DNA from: JAVBLY01 sp031553035
Lineage (GTDB): Bacteria; Bacillota; Clostridia; Peptostreptococcales; Anaerovoracaceae
Assembly (NCBI GenBank): GCA_031553035.1
Contig: JAVBLY010000008.1
Coordinates: forward strand, 1-64,000
Reading direction: 5' to 3'
DNA: 64,000 bases
The position numbers and the translations under genes were made by a program. Shown in pieces: positions 1 to 8,556 of this stretch. Within the stretch, counting starts at the first letter, position 1, and every line of letters begins with the position of its first letter. A model generated the notes under the pieces. It did no database searches. It saw nothing but the letters and a program-made list of their open reading frames with translations, and had not been told where the DNA came from.

Positions 1-1914
1 GGAAATAATGATTTTGTTATCGCTAAATTTGATTTATCGCTGGCAAACATTTGGATTAAAACATATGGGGGAAAGGGAAGTGATACTCTTGAATCAGTAG
101 TTGTTACGTCTAATGGAAGTATTATTGCTGCAGGGAGTTCAACATCATCAGACGAAGATTTAGCATCACCAGAAAATACATACCAAGGCGGCAATGATTT
201 TGCTATAGCCAAATTTAAATCTGACGGGACAAAAGAATGGATCAGAACCTTTGGGGGGTCATTGGCTGACAACTTATTTTCAGTTACGAATACATCTGAT
301 GGTGGATGTGTGGCAGTAGGGCAAACCAAGTCCAGTAATGGAGATCTGGCAGCATCAGGTAATAAAGGGGATTATGATTTTGTCATTGCGAAATTTAAGT
401 CAGATGGAACAAAAGATTGGATCAGGACCAACGGGGGAAATCAATTAGATTTTTTTCGTTCAGTTGTAGAAGTTTCTCCCGGCAAATATTTGGCAGCAGG
501 ATATTCTCTTTCTACGGATGGAGATGTGGTCACAATTGGCTTATATGATTTTGTTTTAGCCAAGTATTCTACAAATTATTCTACATCTGATCCTACAGAA
601 TACACATTGACATATGATGTCAACGGTGGTAACCCACTCGCTTCAGGAAGCGCAAAGATGGTTCTTGAGAGTGAAAGTATAGGAGATTTCCCAGTAGTTA
701 CGCGAAATGGATATACCCTTAATGGCTGGTTTACAAGCAGTATAGGGGGAATCAAGTTAACTAAAGACTGGGCAATGCCAGCAACAGATACGGCAATATA
801 TGCTCAATGGTCACCAAGCGACTATGCACTTTCGTTTGATTCAAATGGAGGTTCTGAGGCTTCGCCAACTTCAAGGGCGATAACAGTAGATACACCGATA
901 GGTGAATTGCCTGTAGTAACAAAAGCAGGATGCAGATTTGATGGCTGGTCTAATGCTCAATCGGGAGGTGTCAGTGTCACATCAGAAACTAATATGTTTC
1001 CAGAAAATACAACTCTTTACGCAAAATGGATACCAAACGATTATTCTCTGACTTTATCTGCTAATGGAGGCACCGAACTTTCAGTTGGATTGAAAACAAG
1101 ATCGATTACTTTCGGCGCTCTAATAGGCATTTTACCAACGACTGTTAGAGCAGGATATGAATTCGCAGGCTGGTTTACTGCCACTGCCGGCGGGATCGAA
1201 GTCGACGAAACCACTAAAATGTTTACTGAAGATACAATAATTTATGCCCAGTGGTCAGCAAAAACATTTATGCTTACGTATAACCCAAACGGAGGGACGA
1301 TATCCTCGCAATCATCAAGATCAATAGAAGTTGATAATTATATAGGATCATTCCCCGGTGTAAGCAGGAATGGCTATTCCTTCACTGGATGGTATACCGC
1401 ACCAACGGGAGGAACCCCGGTCACATCCGCTACCCAGATGTTTGCTGAAGATACAACAGTTTATGCCAGATGGATACCTAATAAATATTATCTGACACTA
1501 TCTGCAAACGGCGGCAAAGAGCTTTCTACAAGGAGATTTTATAAAACATTTAATACCGCTATAGGTACACTGCCAACTGCAACAAGGAGAGGTCATTCAT
1601 TTAAAGGATGGTTTACTTCCCGGTCAGGTGGGATTAAGATCACTTCCTACACAAGGATGTTCCCGCAACATACGACTGTTTATGCACAATGGAAGGCCAA
1701 AAGATATAAAGTAATATTTAAAACCGGAAAGAAGAAAATGAGCAAGTATGTTACCTATGGTAAAAGATACGGCAAGCTACCTAAGGGCAAACGCAGCGGT
1801 TACAGATTCATAGGTTGGTATACAAAGAGTAAAGGCGGCAAAAAAATCACATCAAGAAGCATTGTTAAGATAACAAGTAAAATTACGCTGTATCCCCGTT
1901 GGAAGAAAAGATAG
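1..1914 (+). CDS. Surface protein with propeller-like repeats and six InlB B-repeats (5' partial)
   Basis: The reading frame is open from base 1, so the gene begins before the window; the TTG at 262 lies inside a repeat and is not a start. The N-terminal part shows at least three repeats ending in DFVIAKFKSDGTK-W-R--GG, like propeller-type (SBBP-like) repeats. Six InlB B-repeats (Listeria-Bacteroides repeat, about 70 residues each) follow, with the hallmark NGG...GY-F-GW(Y/F)T...GG...YA-W. The last repeat is very lysine- and arginine-rich and ends the protein (WKKR stop). There is no LPXTG motif and no membrane anchor at the C-terminus. In this family such repeats are extracellular beta folds used in adhesion. 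The gene is followed directly by the promoter of the kinase operon. Its signal peptide cannot be seen here. Confidence 0.85.
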   Translation, partial: GNNDFVIAKFDLSLANIWIKTYGGKGSDTLESVVVTSNGSIIAAGSSTSSDEDLASPENTYQGGNDFAIAKFKSDGTKEWIRTFGGSLADNLFSVTNTSDGGCVAVGQTKSSNGDLAASGNKGDYDFVIAKFKSDGTKDWIRTNGGNQLDFFRSVVEVSPGKYLAAGYSLSTDGDVVTIGLYDFVLAKYSTNYSTSDPTEYTLTYDVNGGNPLASGSAKMVLESESIGDFPVVTRNGYTLNGWFTSSIGGIKLTKDWAMPATDTAIYAQWSPSDYALSFDSNGGSEASPTSRAITVDTPIGELPVVTKAGCRFDGWSNAQSGGVSVTSETNMFPENTTLYAKWIPNDYSLTLSANGGTELSVGLKTRSITFGALIGILPTTVRAGYEFAGWFTATAGGIEVDETTKMFTEDTIIYAQWSAKTFMLTYNPNGGTISSQSSRSIEVDNYIGSFPGVSRNGYSFTGWYTAPTGGTPVTSATQMFAEDTTVYARWIPNKYYLTLSANGGKELSTRRFYKTFNTAIGTLPTATRRGHSFKGWFTSRSGGIKITSYTRMFPQHTTVYAQWKAKRYKVIFKTGKKKMSKYVTYGKRYGKLPKGKRSGYRFIGWYTKSKGGKKITSRSIVKITSKITLYPRWKKR

Positions 1915-1922
1915 AAGAATGT

Positions 1923-1960
1923 TTTTAACACTATTTTAACGCTAAATCAAATAATATAAT
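1923..1960 (+). promoter_or_regulatory. Site A: SARP-type direct-repeat promoter before the kinase operon
   Basis: Heptamers TTTTAAC at 1923-1929 and 1934-1940 are separated by 4 bp (11-bp period). A 14-bp gap leads to TATAAT at 1955-1960. The same geometry recurs at four other places in the island. The second heptamer covers the -35 position. Transcription would begin near 1967, about 85 nt before the kinase start. That a SARP regulator binds here is inference. Confidence 0.7.
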
Positions 1961-2052
1961 GCGGATGTGCACCAATCGAAATTTTGTCGGACTGGATTCA
2001 GGAAAGCAGTTTTGACAGATAATCTATGCGTTAATAAATAAGGAAGCAATCG

Positions 2053-4050
2053 ATGACTAAAGATGACAGACTTTTATCCAAATTGAATAATGTGTCGACC
2101 CAGGAGGTCATTACAAAAGTAGTGGGTGATTATCATATACTCAAGCAGATCGGCAGCGGCGGTATGTCGATGGTTACTCTTGCGCTGGACGGTGAAAGCA
2201 ACCAGCTGCGGGCGATAAAGGTAGTAGAAAAGACTGATAACGACAAAACAAAGAATGAAATTGTTGTAAACAGTGCAATAACTGAAGCTACCACGCTCCG
2301 AAATCTGGATAATGAGTATCTTCCGAAGATATACAGTATAATTGATACCGATGAACTAATTTATGTTGTAATGGAATATATAGAAGGAAAGTCTCTCAGT
2401 GAAATTGTAAAAGACAGCGGCGCCCAGAATGAATCCGACGTAGTCAGATGGGGCAAGCAGCTTTGTGAAACTCTCGATTATCTTCATTCCAGAAAGCCTC
2501 CTATAGTATTCAGAGATATGAAGCCATCAAATATCATGCTGAAACAGGATGGTAACATCAAATTGATTGATTTTGGTATTGCCAGAGAGTTTAAGTCGGA
2601 CAGTTATAAAGATACAGTGAGGCTTGGCACCCGCGGATATGCCGCACCGGAACAGTTTGATGCCGATACTCAGAGTGACGAAAGAACCGACATCTACAAT
2701 CTCGGAGCAACCATGTATCATCTGGTTACAGGCATGGATCCCAGCAAACCGCCATATGCAATGAAGCCCATAAGACAGTGGGATCCTAATCTTTCCGTCG
2801 AGCTTGAGCTTATTATCAACAAAGCTATCAAGCCCGATCCCGAACAAAGATATCAGTCTGCAAAAGAAATGCTTGCCGATATTGAGAAGATTTATACCGC
2901 CGGTGATACAACGAAACTAAGCGATCCGGAAGAGACATCCGAGCTTGAGGACGATGGAGATAATTATAAATCGAGTGCGGCAGCAGGCAAGAATCATAAG
3001 ACCTTCATGAAGGGCAAAACAGGAAAAAGAAAAATCGTGATTCCTGCCGCCCTGGTGCTTGTCATTTTATTAGGTGTGGGTCTGTTTATTACTCTATCAC
3101 CAACTCCTTTTGGAGTGAAAGACCTTACAGGAGAGGCATTAAATCTTTCGGAGATATCGCTAAAGTGGAGTGGTTCGTATAAGGCAACCGGATATGAAGT
3201 AACTATTAATGGTGATGAGGAAGCGTTCAAGGCAGCCGGCAAGTCATTGCCCGATGAATCCATAATAGTAAGTGATACCAGCGTCATATTAGAGGGATTG
3301 GTCTGCGACGAAAAGTATGAAATCGTGGTCAGGTCTTTTAGAGAAAAAGACGGTAAAACTATATATGAAAAAGATAATGGTGCTGAGTTGGTTGTCGCAA
3401 TTGATCCTCCGGGACCTGTAAATAATTTAAATGCTGCATCCGGCGCGAATGGCGGAGCGGTCATATCCTGGGATAAATTGGATCTACAGGATTCGCAAGT
3501 TACATACAGCCTGCTTGCATCTAAGGATCCCAAGGGATCTTTTGCAGAAAAGTATACAGGGCATAAGCTTAAGTACGCGGATAAAAATCTTGCTCCTATG
3601 ACAGAGTATTTTTACAAGGTTAATGCCATGTTCAGTTACGATGGCAAATCATTTGAAAATATCAGCGATACAGTCAGTTTTACGACGGGCAATGTGGTAC
3701 TGGCATCCCCTGAGTTATCCGTGAATGACGAGACAGTTGATTCTGTATCTTTGACATGGGATCCGGTTACTGTAGCGGGCAGCAAAATCACTTATTCATT
3801 GCTCCGCTCTTCGAGCAAGTCAGGTGAGTACTCAGAGGTCTACAATGGACCAAAGACCTCTTATACCGGCGGTGGACTTGATTCAGGGACAAATTACTAT
3901 TATAAGTTGGTAATCGAATGTGTAAGCGAAGGCAAAGAGTACAGAAGTGAAAGTAATATAATTACCGCTGAAACAAAGTCAAAACCGGTGTCCGGCGGCT
4001 CATCTTCTTCCAAACAGGACGAAAAATCCGAGCCCGAATTTTATTGGTGA
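2053..4050 (+). CDS. Membrane Ser/Thr protein kinase with extracellular FN3 domains
   Basis: This is a Hanks-type Ser/Thr kinase of the bacterial PknB class that would phosphorylate proteins at the inner membrane face. Residues 27-285 hold the kinase domain: glycine loop IGSGGMS, catalytic lysine in AIKVVEK, FRDMKPSN in the catalytic loop (HRD with H replaced by F), LIDFGIA for DFG and GYAAPEQ for APE. One transmembrane helix spans about 329-348. The outer part has about three fibronectin type III domains (roughly 354-645) instead of the usual PASTA repeats, then a Ser-rich tail. The start ATG follows AAGGAAG. It is the first gene of an operon with an FHA protein and an unknown protein, and it is preceded by Site A. 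FN3 in place of PASTA suggests a sensor for something other than muropeptides. Confidence 0.9.
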   Translation: MTKDDRLLSKLNNVSTQEVITKVVGDYHILKQIGSGGMSMVTLALDGESNQLRAIKVVEKTDNDKTKNEIVVNSAITEATTLRNLDNEYLPKIYSIIDTDELIYVVMEYIEGKSLSEIVKDSGAQNESDVVRWGKQLCETLDYLHSRKPPIVFRDMKPSNIMLKQDGNIKLIDFGIAREFKSDSYKDTVRLGTRGYAAPEQFDADTQSDERTDIYNLGATMYHLVTGMDPSKPPYAMKPIRQWDPNLSVELELIINKAIKPDPEQRYQSAKEMLADIEKIYTAGDTTKLSDPEETSELEDDGDNYKSSAAAGKNHKTFMKGKTGKRKIVIPAALVLVILLGVGLFITLSPTPFGVKDLTGEALNLSEISLKWSGSYKATGYEVTINGDEEAFKAAGKSLPDESIIVSDTSVILEGLVCDEKYEIVVRSFREKDGKTIYEKDNGAELVVAIDPPGPVNNLNAASGANGGAVISWDKLDLQDSQVTYSLLASKDPKGSFAEKYTGHKLKYADKNLAPMTEYFYKVNAMFSYDGKSFENISDTVSFTTGNVVLASPELSVNDETVDSVSLTWDPVTVAGSKITYSLLRSSSKSGEYSEVYNGPKTSYTGGGLDSGTNYYYKLVIECVSEGKEYRSESNIITAETKSKPVSGGSSSSKQDEKSEPEFYW

Positions 4051-4055
4051 TAAAT

Positions 4056-4382
4056 ATGAATAATAATAAACATCAGGATAGAGTGCCCATCCTCTTTGAT
4101 ATTATGGCTGACATGGAGACAGAAATACGCAAGTCTCCTTTTGTGATAGGAAGAAAAAGGGATCTGGCGGATTTTGTAATTGAGAATAATACTGCGGTGA
4201 GCAGGAAACATGCGGAAATAATGAGTAAAGACAGGAACTGGTATATAAGGGATCTGGACTCCAAGAACAAAACCTATCTCAATGACCATAAGATGAATCC
4301 GTTTGAAAGTGTAAGATTGAAAAACGGTGATAGAATACTGATTGCGGATAGAAACTTCGTTTTCAAAACAAAGGAAAAATAA
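4056..4382 (+). CDS. FHA-domain phosphothreonine-binding protein
   Basis: A small protein of about 108 residues that is essentially one forkhead-associated domain. The diagnostic residues are visible: FVIGRKRD (GR), AVSRKHAEI (S..RKH) and the LND loop. FHA domains bind phosphothreonine peptides, so this is the likely reader of the kinase immediately upstream. The reading frame could begin at TTG 4044 or GTG 4047, but ATG 4056 is best placed after GGTGAT at 4046-4051, inside the end of the kinase gene. Its stop overlaps the next ATG (TAATG), which implies translational coupling. Confidence 0.85.
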   Translation: MNNNKHQDRVPILFDIMADMETEIRKSPFVIGRKRDLADFVIENNTAVSRKHAEIMSKDRNWYIRDLDSKNKTYLNDHKMNPFESVRLKNGDRILIADRNFVFKTKEK

Positions 4383-5017
4383 TGGAATACAAATGTCTTA
4401 AAAAAGTTAAGTGCAATGAATGCGGTGATTGCTATGAATTCCCGATTGTGGGCAGTGACGGCGGATTGACAGAAGACGAATACGATCACGGCTTTAAACA
4501 AATCGCTATCGCAAAGCACGTTGAACTGTCCATACTAAGACAAACAGAATGGGAAGCCGTACTGTCTGAAGAAATTGGCACCAATTTGCTTATTTCCGAT
4601 TCCAGGATCATGTTTTGCTGCGATCGCTGGAGCTCAAATGGAAAAATCCTGACAGGTCACATGAGATATGAATGGATATCTAGTATAGGATATATGAAAA
4701 AAACAGGCCGTATCAACGACGAGTCAATGCAAATTTACTATAAGGATACCGATAGGAATAACTGGGTAGTTGAACTGCAGCTGATCAGAAACAACGATGT
4801 GAAGCTGACAGTGCAGGAAATCCTGAAAAGAACGGCAAATTACCGACTGAAAATGACTGATGAAAAAAACAGAACCGAAAATACTACAGCATTTTTAAGC
4901 AAATATGCCAAACAGGAATCAGTGACTTCGGACGAAACGAATAAATTCATACATGTACCATTACCCTCATGTTATGATGCCCCGGAGGGCAGGGATTTTA
5001 GGCCGGCTTACAAGTAA
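4382..5017 (+). CDS. Unknown protein of the kinase-FHA operon
   Basis: A 211-residue protein that I do not recognise. The N-terminus has a cysteine cluster (CNECGDC) that could bind zinc. There is no signal peptide or transmembrane segment. The middle (YEWISSIGYMKK...YYKDTDRNNWVVELQL) looks beta-rich. It shares its start codon with the stop of the FHA gene and runs convergently to the SARP regulator, ending 31 bp from that gene's stop. Position suggests a substrate or adaptor of the kinase-FHA pair; this is inference from context only. Confidence 0.7.
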   Translation: MEYKCLKKVKCNECGDCYEFPIVGSDGGLTEDEYDHGFKQIAIAKHVELSILRQTEWEAVLSEEIGTNLLISDSRIMFCCDRWSSNGKILTGHMRYEWISSIGYMKKTGRINDESMQIYYKDTDRNNWVVELQLIRNNDVKLTVQEILKRTANYRLKMTDEKNRTENTTAFLSKYAKQESVTSDETNKFIHVPLPSCYDAPEGRDFRPAYK

Positions 5018-5048
5018 TTTTAATTATGATCGGGGTGATTAAGTCCGC

Positions 5049-8000
5049 TCAGCGGCGGGAGTCCGCCAACAATGCGGGTTCGACTCCCATTTCCTGCTTG
5101 AATCTTTTCGCGAATTGCCGGGTAAGGGATGAAGCCTGGTCGTGTTTGCCGGATTCATTGTATAAATTAATGAGCATCCTGCATGCCTTTTCATCGTACG
5201 GATCGATTTCCAATTGTCTGTATAGCAATTTTTCTGCCTGAGACTGATCACCATAGAGGTAACAATATTCGATTATTTTATTTGATATTTCTATGTATAT
5301 GGACCGGTATTGCTCTCGTTGGACTTCTACCCATTCTTCGAAGTATTCGCCTGCAAAGTAATCATCTTTATAAAGCTCGGCCATTTGACGGAATATCATA
5401 TACCTGTCTTTTTTTGTCAGATCTTCCTTAAAGGATTTTTCGTATAAATTGGAAAATTCATATGCATCAGACTTGACGAATTTCGGGTTGCATACGAAAA
5501 AACCTCTCTTATCTTCGCCGATGAGTGGGTTTTCGCCATCGATGGCGAGTTCAAGTGCCGCCAGTGTTTTTCTGAGGTCAAACAGGGCAACTCTAAGCGA
5601 AGTAAAGGCTGCCTTCGAATTGGAATTCGGCCAGAAAACAGTTGCCAGTGTTTCTCTTGAAACCAGTTTGTTCGGTCTTGAAAGAATGTATTTCAGTATT
5701 CCGCTGATTTTCCGGGTTTTCCATATTGAAGAATCGACTTCATGACCATCGATGGTCAGCTTAAATTCCCCGAATAGAGAAATTCGTATTTCTTTTGGTG
5801 CATTCGGTTTCTGGAGCGAGTGTTTGTCAATGAATGCCTGTGGATCTGATATGATATCAGACGGATTACGGATCATATCGTCGACCGCATTAGGTCCAAA
5901 ATATCCGCTGATTATTTTCATCATGTGGTTATGATTGATTTTACTTCTTACGCAGTTGGCAGAGACCCATGCCAAAGCGCGATAATTCATTTCATGAAAG
6001 TAGATGTATCCTTTCTCGGCTGAAGTTTCTCCAAAGAATGTCAAATATTTCATAGCACGTTTGTGATCACCTATATTTTCGCACAGAATGGCAAGATGCA
6101 TAGCGATCCCGCACATATCCTGATAAGCCTGCTTGCTTTCGGCGCTTTCATAGGCTTTCAGCAGCAATTCCTCCGCCCTGTTTAAATCACCTTTTTGCAT
6201 ATATTGGATGGCTGTTACAGTCAATGCATGTTCCAGAATACCATAATGTGAACCAAGTGATATGACAGTATTCAATTCTTCTTCCGCCTGTTCGGAAAAA
6301 TCTTTGCCCTCGCTGATTTCAGAACTCCAGGCGATACCGAGCACACGTGCAAATGCCGCCATGTTATGATTCCGGCTTTTTATCAAAATATCTTTCGCAT
6401 CTTCTGCGGCACTGAGTGCACCGTCAAAATCCCTGTACTGATACTTGACCAAAGCGGTATAAAGCAAAGCGCTTCCTGCAGAGAAGCCTGAATGATATTT
6501 CTCTCCGATAGAAGCCAGATATTCAATCAGCCTTTGTGAAAACTTTCTGTCCCCCATAAGAACAGAAAGTTCACAGGAAACAGCCAATCCAAGTGAACGC
6601 CATCTGTCATTGCGAAGGGCGATCGGATGTTCCCTGATCTTATGGATGATATTTTCGGCATCACTGAAATCGCCGCTTATTCTATAAAGGTTGGCTTTGG
6701 TTATCAGATTTGAATACCCCCAAAGATCGGTGCTCCCCGGCATTTTGTTTATTATCTTCATGAGAATTCTGCCGGTTTTAATCTGGTCGGTAACCACGGA
6801 TTTTGTGAACAAATTCATCAGCATCATGTTTCTCGCATGCCTGCCTGACACCATTGCTTTAAACACGGGAACCTTAGACATTATCTTTTTAATGTCACTG
6901 AAATCTCCTCTTTGGGCGCAAACGGAAATCATTAACCCCTGAATCTTAACAGCAAGTTCAAGTTTCCTTTCCATTACCGCCATAGAAAGGGCTTTTTCCA
7001 AATATTCCAAGCTACGGTCTGTTTGTGTCTTAAGAAGTGATGCCCCAAGAACCATTAACAGCGTTGCATGTTGATGGATCATTGATTTGGGTACGGTATA
7101 TATAAGCTCGACAGCAGAATCTATATCGCCTGCATCCATATAACGTTGCCCGCAGACAGTTGCCAGATCCGCCGCCTTTTTTGAATTACCGGCAAGAAGA
7201 TACTGTTCAGTTGCGGCAACGAATCGTCCCGTGTTTTCAAACCGCTCTGCAGCACTTAAGTGGAATGAATTGATTTCTTCCGCTGTATAAACTTTATCGA
7301 TATATGGCATAAGCGCTTCGCGAAAAAGTGAATGGAACCTGTAAACAGGAGGAGTCTCACCGATTTTTTGTATATAAAAGTTATTTGTTTCCAGCCAGTG
7401 TATGATTTCATCCGGATCGTCTAATTTGAATATGAAAGAAAGATCTTCAACGCTAAATTCGGAGAGAAGCGACAGTCGTGCAGCACTCTGAACTTCTTCT
7501 CGCTCATAACCTGCCAGGACTTCGCTTAGAAGATAACGGATTATAGAAGTTTTGTCGCCGGTGAAATCCTTCGCATTCTTGAATTCCAATTTGCCGATAG
7601 AATGCATAAGCATAATGATACCTGCGATCCACCCCTCTGTATACTCGTGAATAGTACCTATATTTTCCTGAAGCGCATCTTTTATACCAAGATTAGCAAA
7701 AAGCTGCCCGGTTTCTTCCCTTGAAAAAAGAAGATGGTTTTGGTCAATAGCCAGCAAGTCGCCTCTAAGCATCAGTTTTTCTTTATGGAAATTATCTGTC
7801 CTGGATATGATCACGACGTGCATATTAGGTGGCATATTGTCGATGAGATAATGAATGATCTCATGAATGATTTCATTTTCATCGGCATATTGAAAATTAT
7901 CAAGAACAAGATACCTGTCAGGATCATCGGGTGAATAATCTGCCCAAACGTCCTGGCAGATGACCGCACTGAGCAGCAAATATTCATTTGCGATATTGCC

Positions 8001-8306
8001 AATGCTGCTCATGCTTCTTTTAGAATCAATATCTTCAGTCTCGGTGTCAAATAATATCTCGATCAGGCCGGAAAAGAAAACAGACACCGAATTGTCTTCT
8101 TTGCCCAGCCGATACCAATCGACATGATTCCGGTGTTCGCTAAGAGACAAAAGAACAGCGATAGTTTTACCGTATCCTGCTGGAGCCGTAACTGTCACGA
8201 TGCGGTGACCGGCTATATCAAGGGCTTTTAATCTTTCGCAATAAAAAGCACTTTCAGGAATATCCGGAATCAACAGCTTTGATTTTTTTATTATTTTTGT
8301 ACTCAT
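5049..8306 (-). CDS. Giant STAND-SARP transcriptional regulator, copy 1
   Basis: A 1,085-residue cytoplasmic regulator. The N-terminus resembles MalT/LuxR-type STAND ATPases: Walker A APAGYGKT at about 41-48, Walker B in RYLVLDNFQ, and a TEGWIAGI motif. A long helical TPR-like region follows. From about residue 838 there is a SARP unit: OmpR-type winged helix (ISLFGEFKL..., then KLVSRETLATVFWP) and a BTAD domain to the end (EMGVEP). SARPs activate transcription by binding direct repeats. The frame could begin at 8336, but that codon lies inside the Site B heptamers; ATG 8306 gives MSTKIIKK, aligns with the paralogue and is preferred. A paralogue of nearly the same length lies at 17965-21207. 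SARP domains are best known from Actinobacteria. Confidence 0.88.
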   Translation of the reverse strand: MSTKIIKKSKLLIPDIPESAFYCERLKALDIAGHRIVTVTAPAGYGKTIAVLLSLSEHRNHVDWYRLGKEDNSVSVFFSGLIEILFDTETEDIDSKRSMSSIGNIANEYLLLSAVICQDVWADYSPDDPDRYLVLDNFQYADENEIIHEIIHYLIDNMPPNMHVVIISRTDNFHKEKLMLRGDLLAIDQNHLLFSREETGQLFANLGIKDALQENIGTIHEYTEGWIAGIIMLMHSIGKLEFKNAKDFTGDKTSIIRYLLSEVLAGYEREEVQSAARLSLLSEFSVEDLSFIFKLDDPDEIIHWLETNNFYIQKIGETPPVYRFHSLFREALMPYIDKVYTAEEINSFHLSAAERFENTGRFVAATEQYLLAGNSKKAADLATVCGQRYMDAGDIDSAVELIYTVPKSMIHQHATLLMVLGASLLKTQTDRSLEYLEKALSMAVMERKLELAVKIQGLMISVCAQRGDFSDIKKIMSKVPVFKAMVSGRHARNMMLMNLFTKSVVTDQIKTGRILMKIINKMPGSTDLWGYSNLITKANLYRISGDFSDAENIIHKIREHPIALRNDRWRSLGLAVSCELSVLMGDRKFSQRLIEYLASIGEKYHSGFSAGSALLYTALVKYQYRDFDGALSAAEDAKDILIKSRNHNMAAFARVLGIAWSSEISEGKDFSEQAEEELNTVISLGSHYGILEHALTVTAIQYMQKGDLNRAEELLLKAYESAESKQAYQDMCGIAMHLAILCENIGDHKRAMKYLTFFGETSAEKGYIYFHEMNYRALAWVSANCVRSKINHNHMMKIISGYFGPNAVDDMIRNPSDIISDPQAFIDKHSLQKPNAPKEIRISLFGEFKLTIDGHEVDSSIWKTRKISGILKYILSRPNKLVSRETLATVFWPNSNSKAAFTSLRVALFDLRKTLAALELAIDGENPLIGEDKRGFFVCNPKFVKSDAYEFSNLYEKSFKEDLTKKDRYMIFRQMAELYKDDYFAGEYFEEWVEVQREQYRSIYIEISNKIIEYCYLYGDQSQAEKLLYRQLEIDPYDEKACRMLINLYNESGKHDQASSLTRQFAKRFKQEMGVEPALLADSRR

Positions 8307-8327
8307 TTTAGTACACCGATCTCTATT

Positions 8328-8365
8328 TTTTAACATTATTTTAACGCTTGATTAAATATTATAGT
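8328..8365 (+). promoter_or_regulatory. Site B: SARP-type direct-repeat promoter, divergent to SARP copy 1
   Basis: TTTTAAC at 8328-8334 and 8339-8345, then 14 bp, then TATAGT at 8360-8365. It points toward the beta-helix surface gene. The heptamers lie in the leader of the SARP gene on the other strand, so a bound protein could both activate the plus-strand gene and block the SARP gene. Confidence 0.7.
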
Positions 8366-8400
8366 ATTGAGTTTAATCTTGTTAATGACAATTGTAAAGC
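8358..8400 (-). promoter_or_regulatory. Minus-strand promoter of SARP copy 1 and shared 33-bp block
   Basis: On the minus strand, TTAACA (8380-8385), a 16-bp spacer and TATAAT (8358-8363) form a promoter for the SARP gene. Its -10 shares four bases with the plus-strand -10 of Site B. Bases 8368-8400 match 21271-21303, in front of the second SARP gene, at 30 of 33 positions, far more than the surrounding DNA. The block includes a CAATTG palindrome and could be a further operator. Confidence 0.6.
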
Positions 8401-8447
8401 TATATCAGGATAATAAGAAGATAAAATTGTAATAAGATGATTATCAT

Positions 8448-8487
8448 ATGGATCGTTTCCTGCGATTTGTCCCAGGGAGCGGTCCAT
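8448..8487 (+). ncRNA. Leader hairpin, copy 1
   Basis: Outer arms 8448-8455 and 8480-8487 pair over 8 bp. They continue through a U-G pair into TTCCTG/CAGGGA, giving about 15 bp around the loop CGATTTGTCC. The interior 24 nt are identical to copy 2 at 17525, while the outer arms differ by compensatory changes. No U-tract follows. It lies 69 nt before the start of the beta-helix surface gene. Confidence 0.6.
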
Positions 8488-8556
8488 AAGAAATATATTT
8501 TAAAGGATTGTCATATCGATCTTGTCAATAATATCTATACCTAGGGAGGGGTAGAA

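Noticed and set aside
262..1914. Gene start at TTG 262
   Set aside because: The frame is open from base 1 and the codons before 262 continue the same repeat pattern, so the gene is cut by the window.
2527..3533. Minus-strand ORFs inside the kinase gene
   Set aside because: They lie opposite a clear kinase sequence and have no ribosome sites or domains.
8306..8336. SARP copy 1 starting at 8336
   Set aside because: That ATG lies within the Site B heptamers, and the paralogue aligns from ATG 8306.
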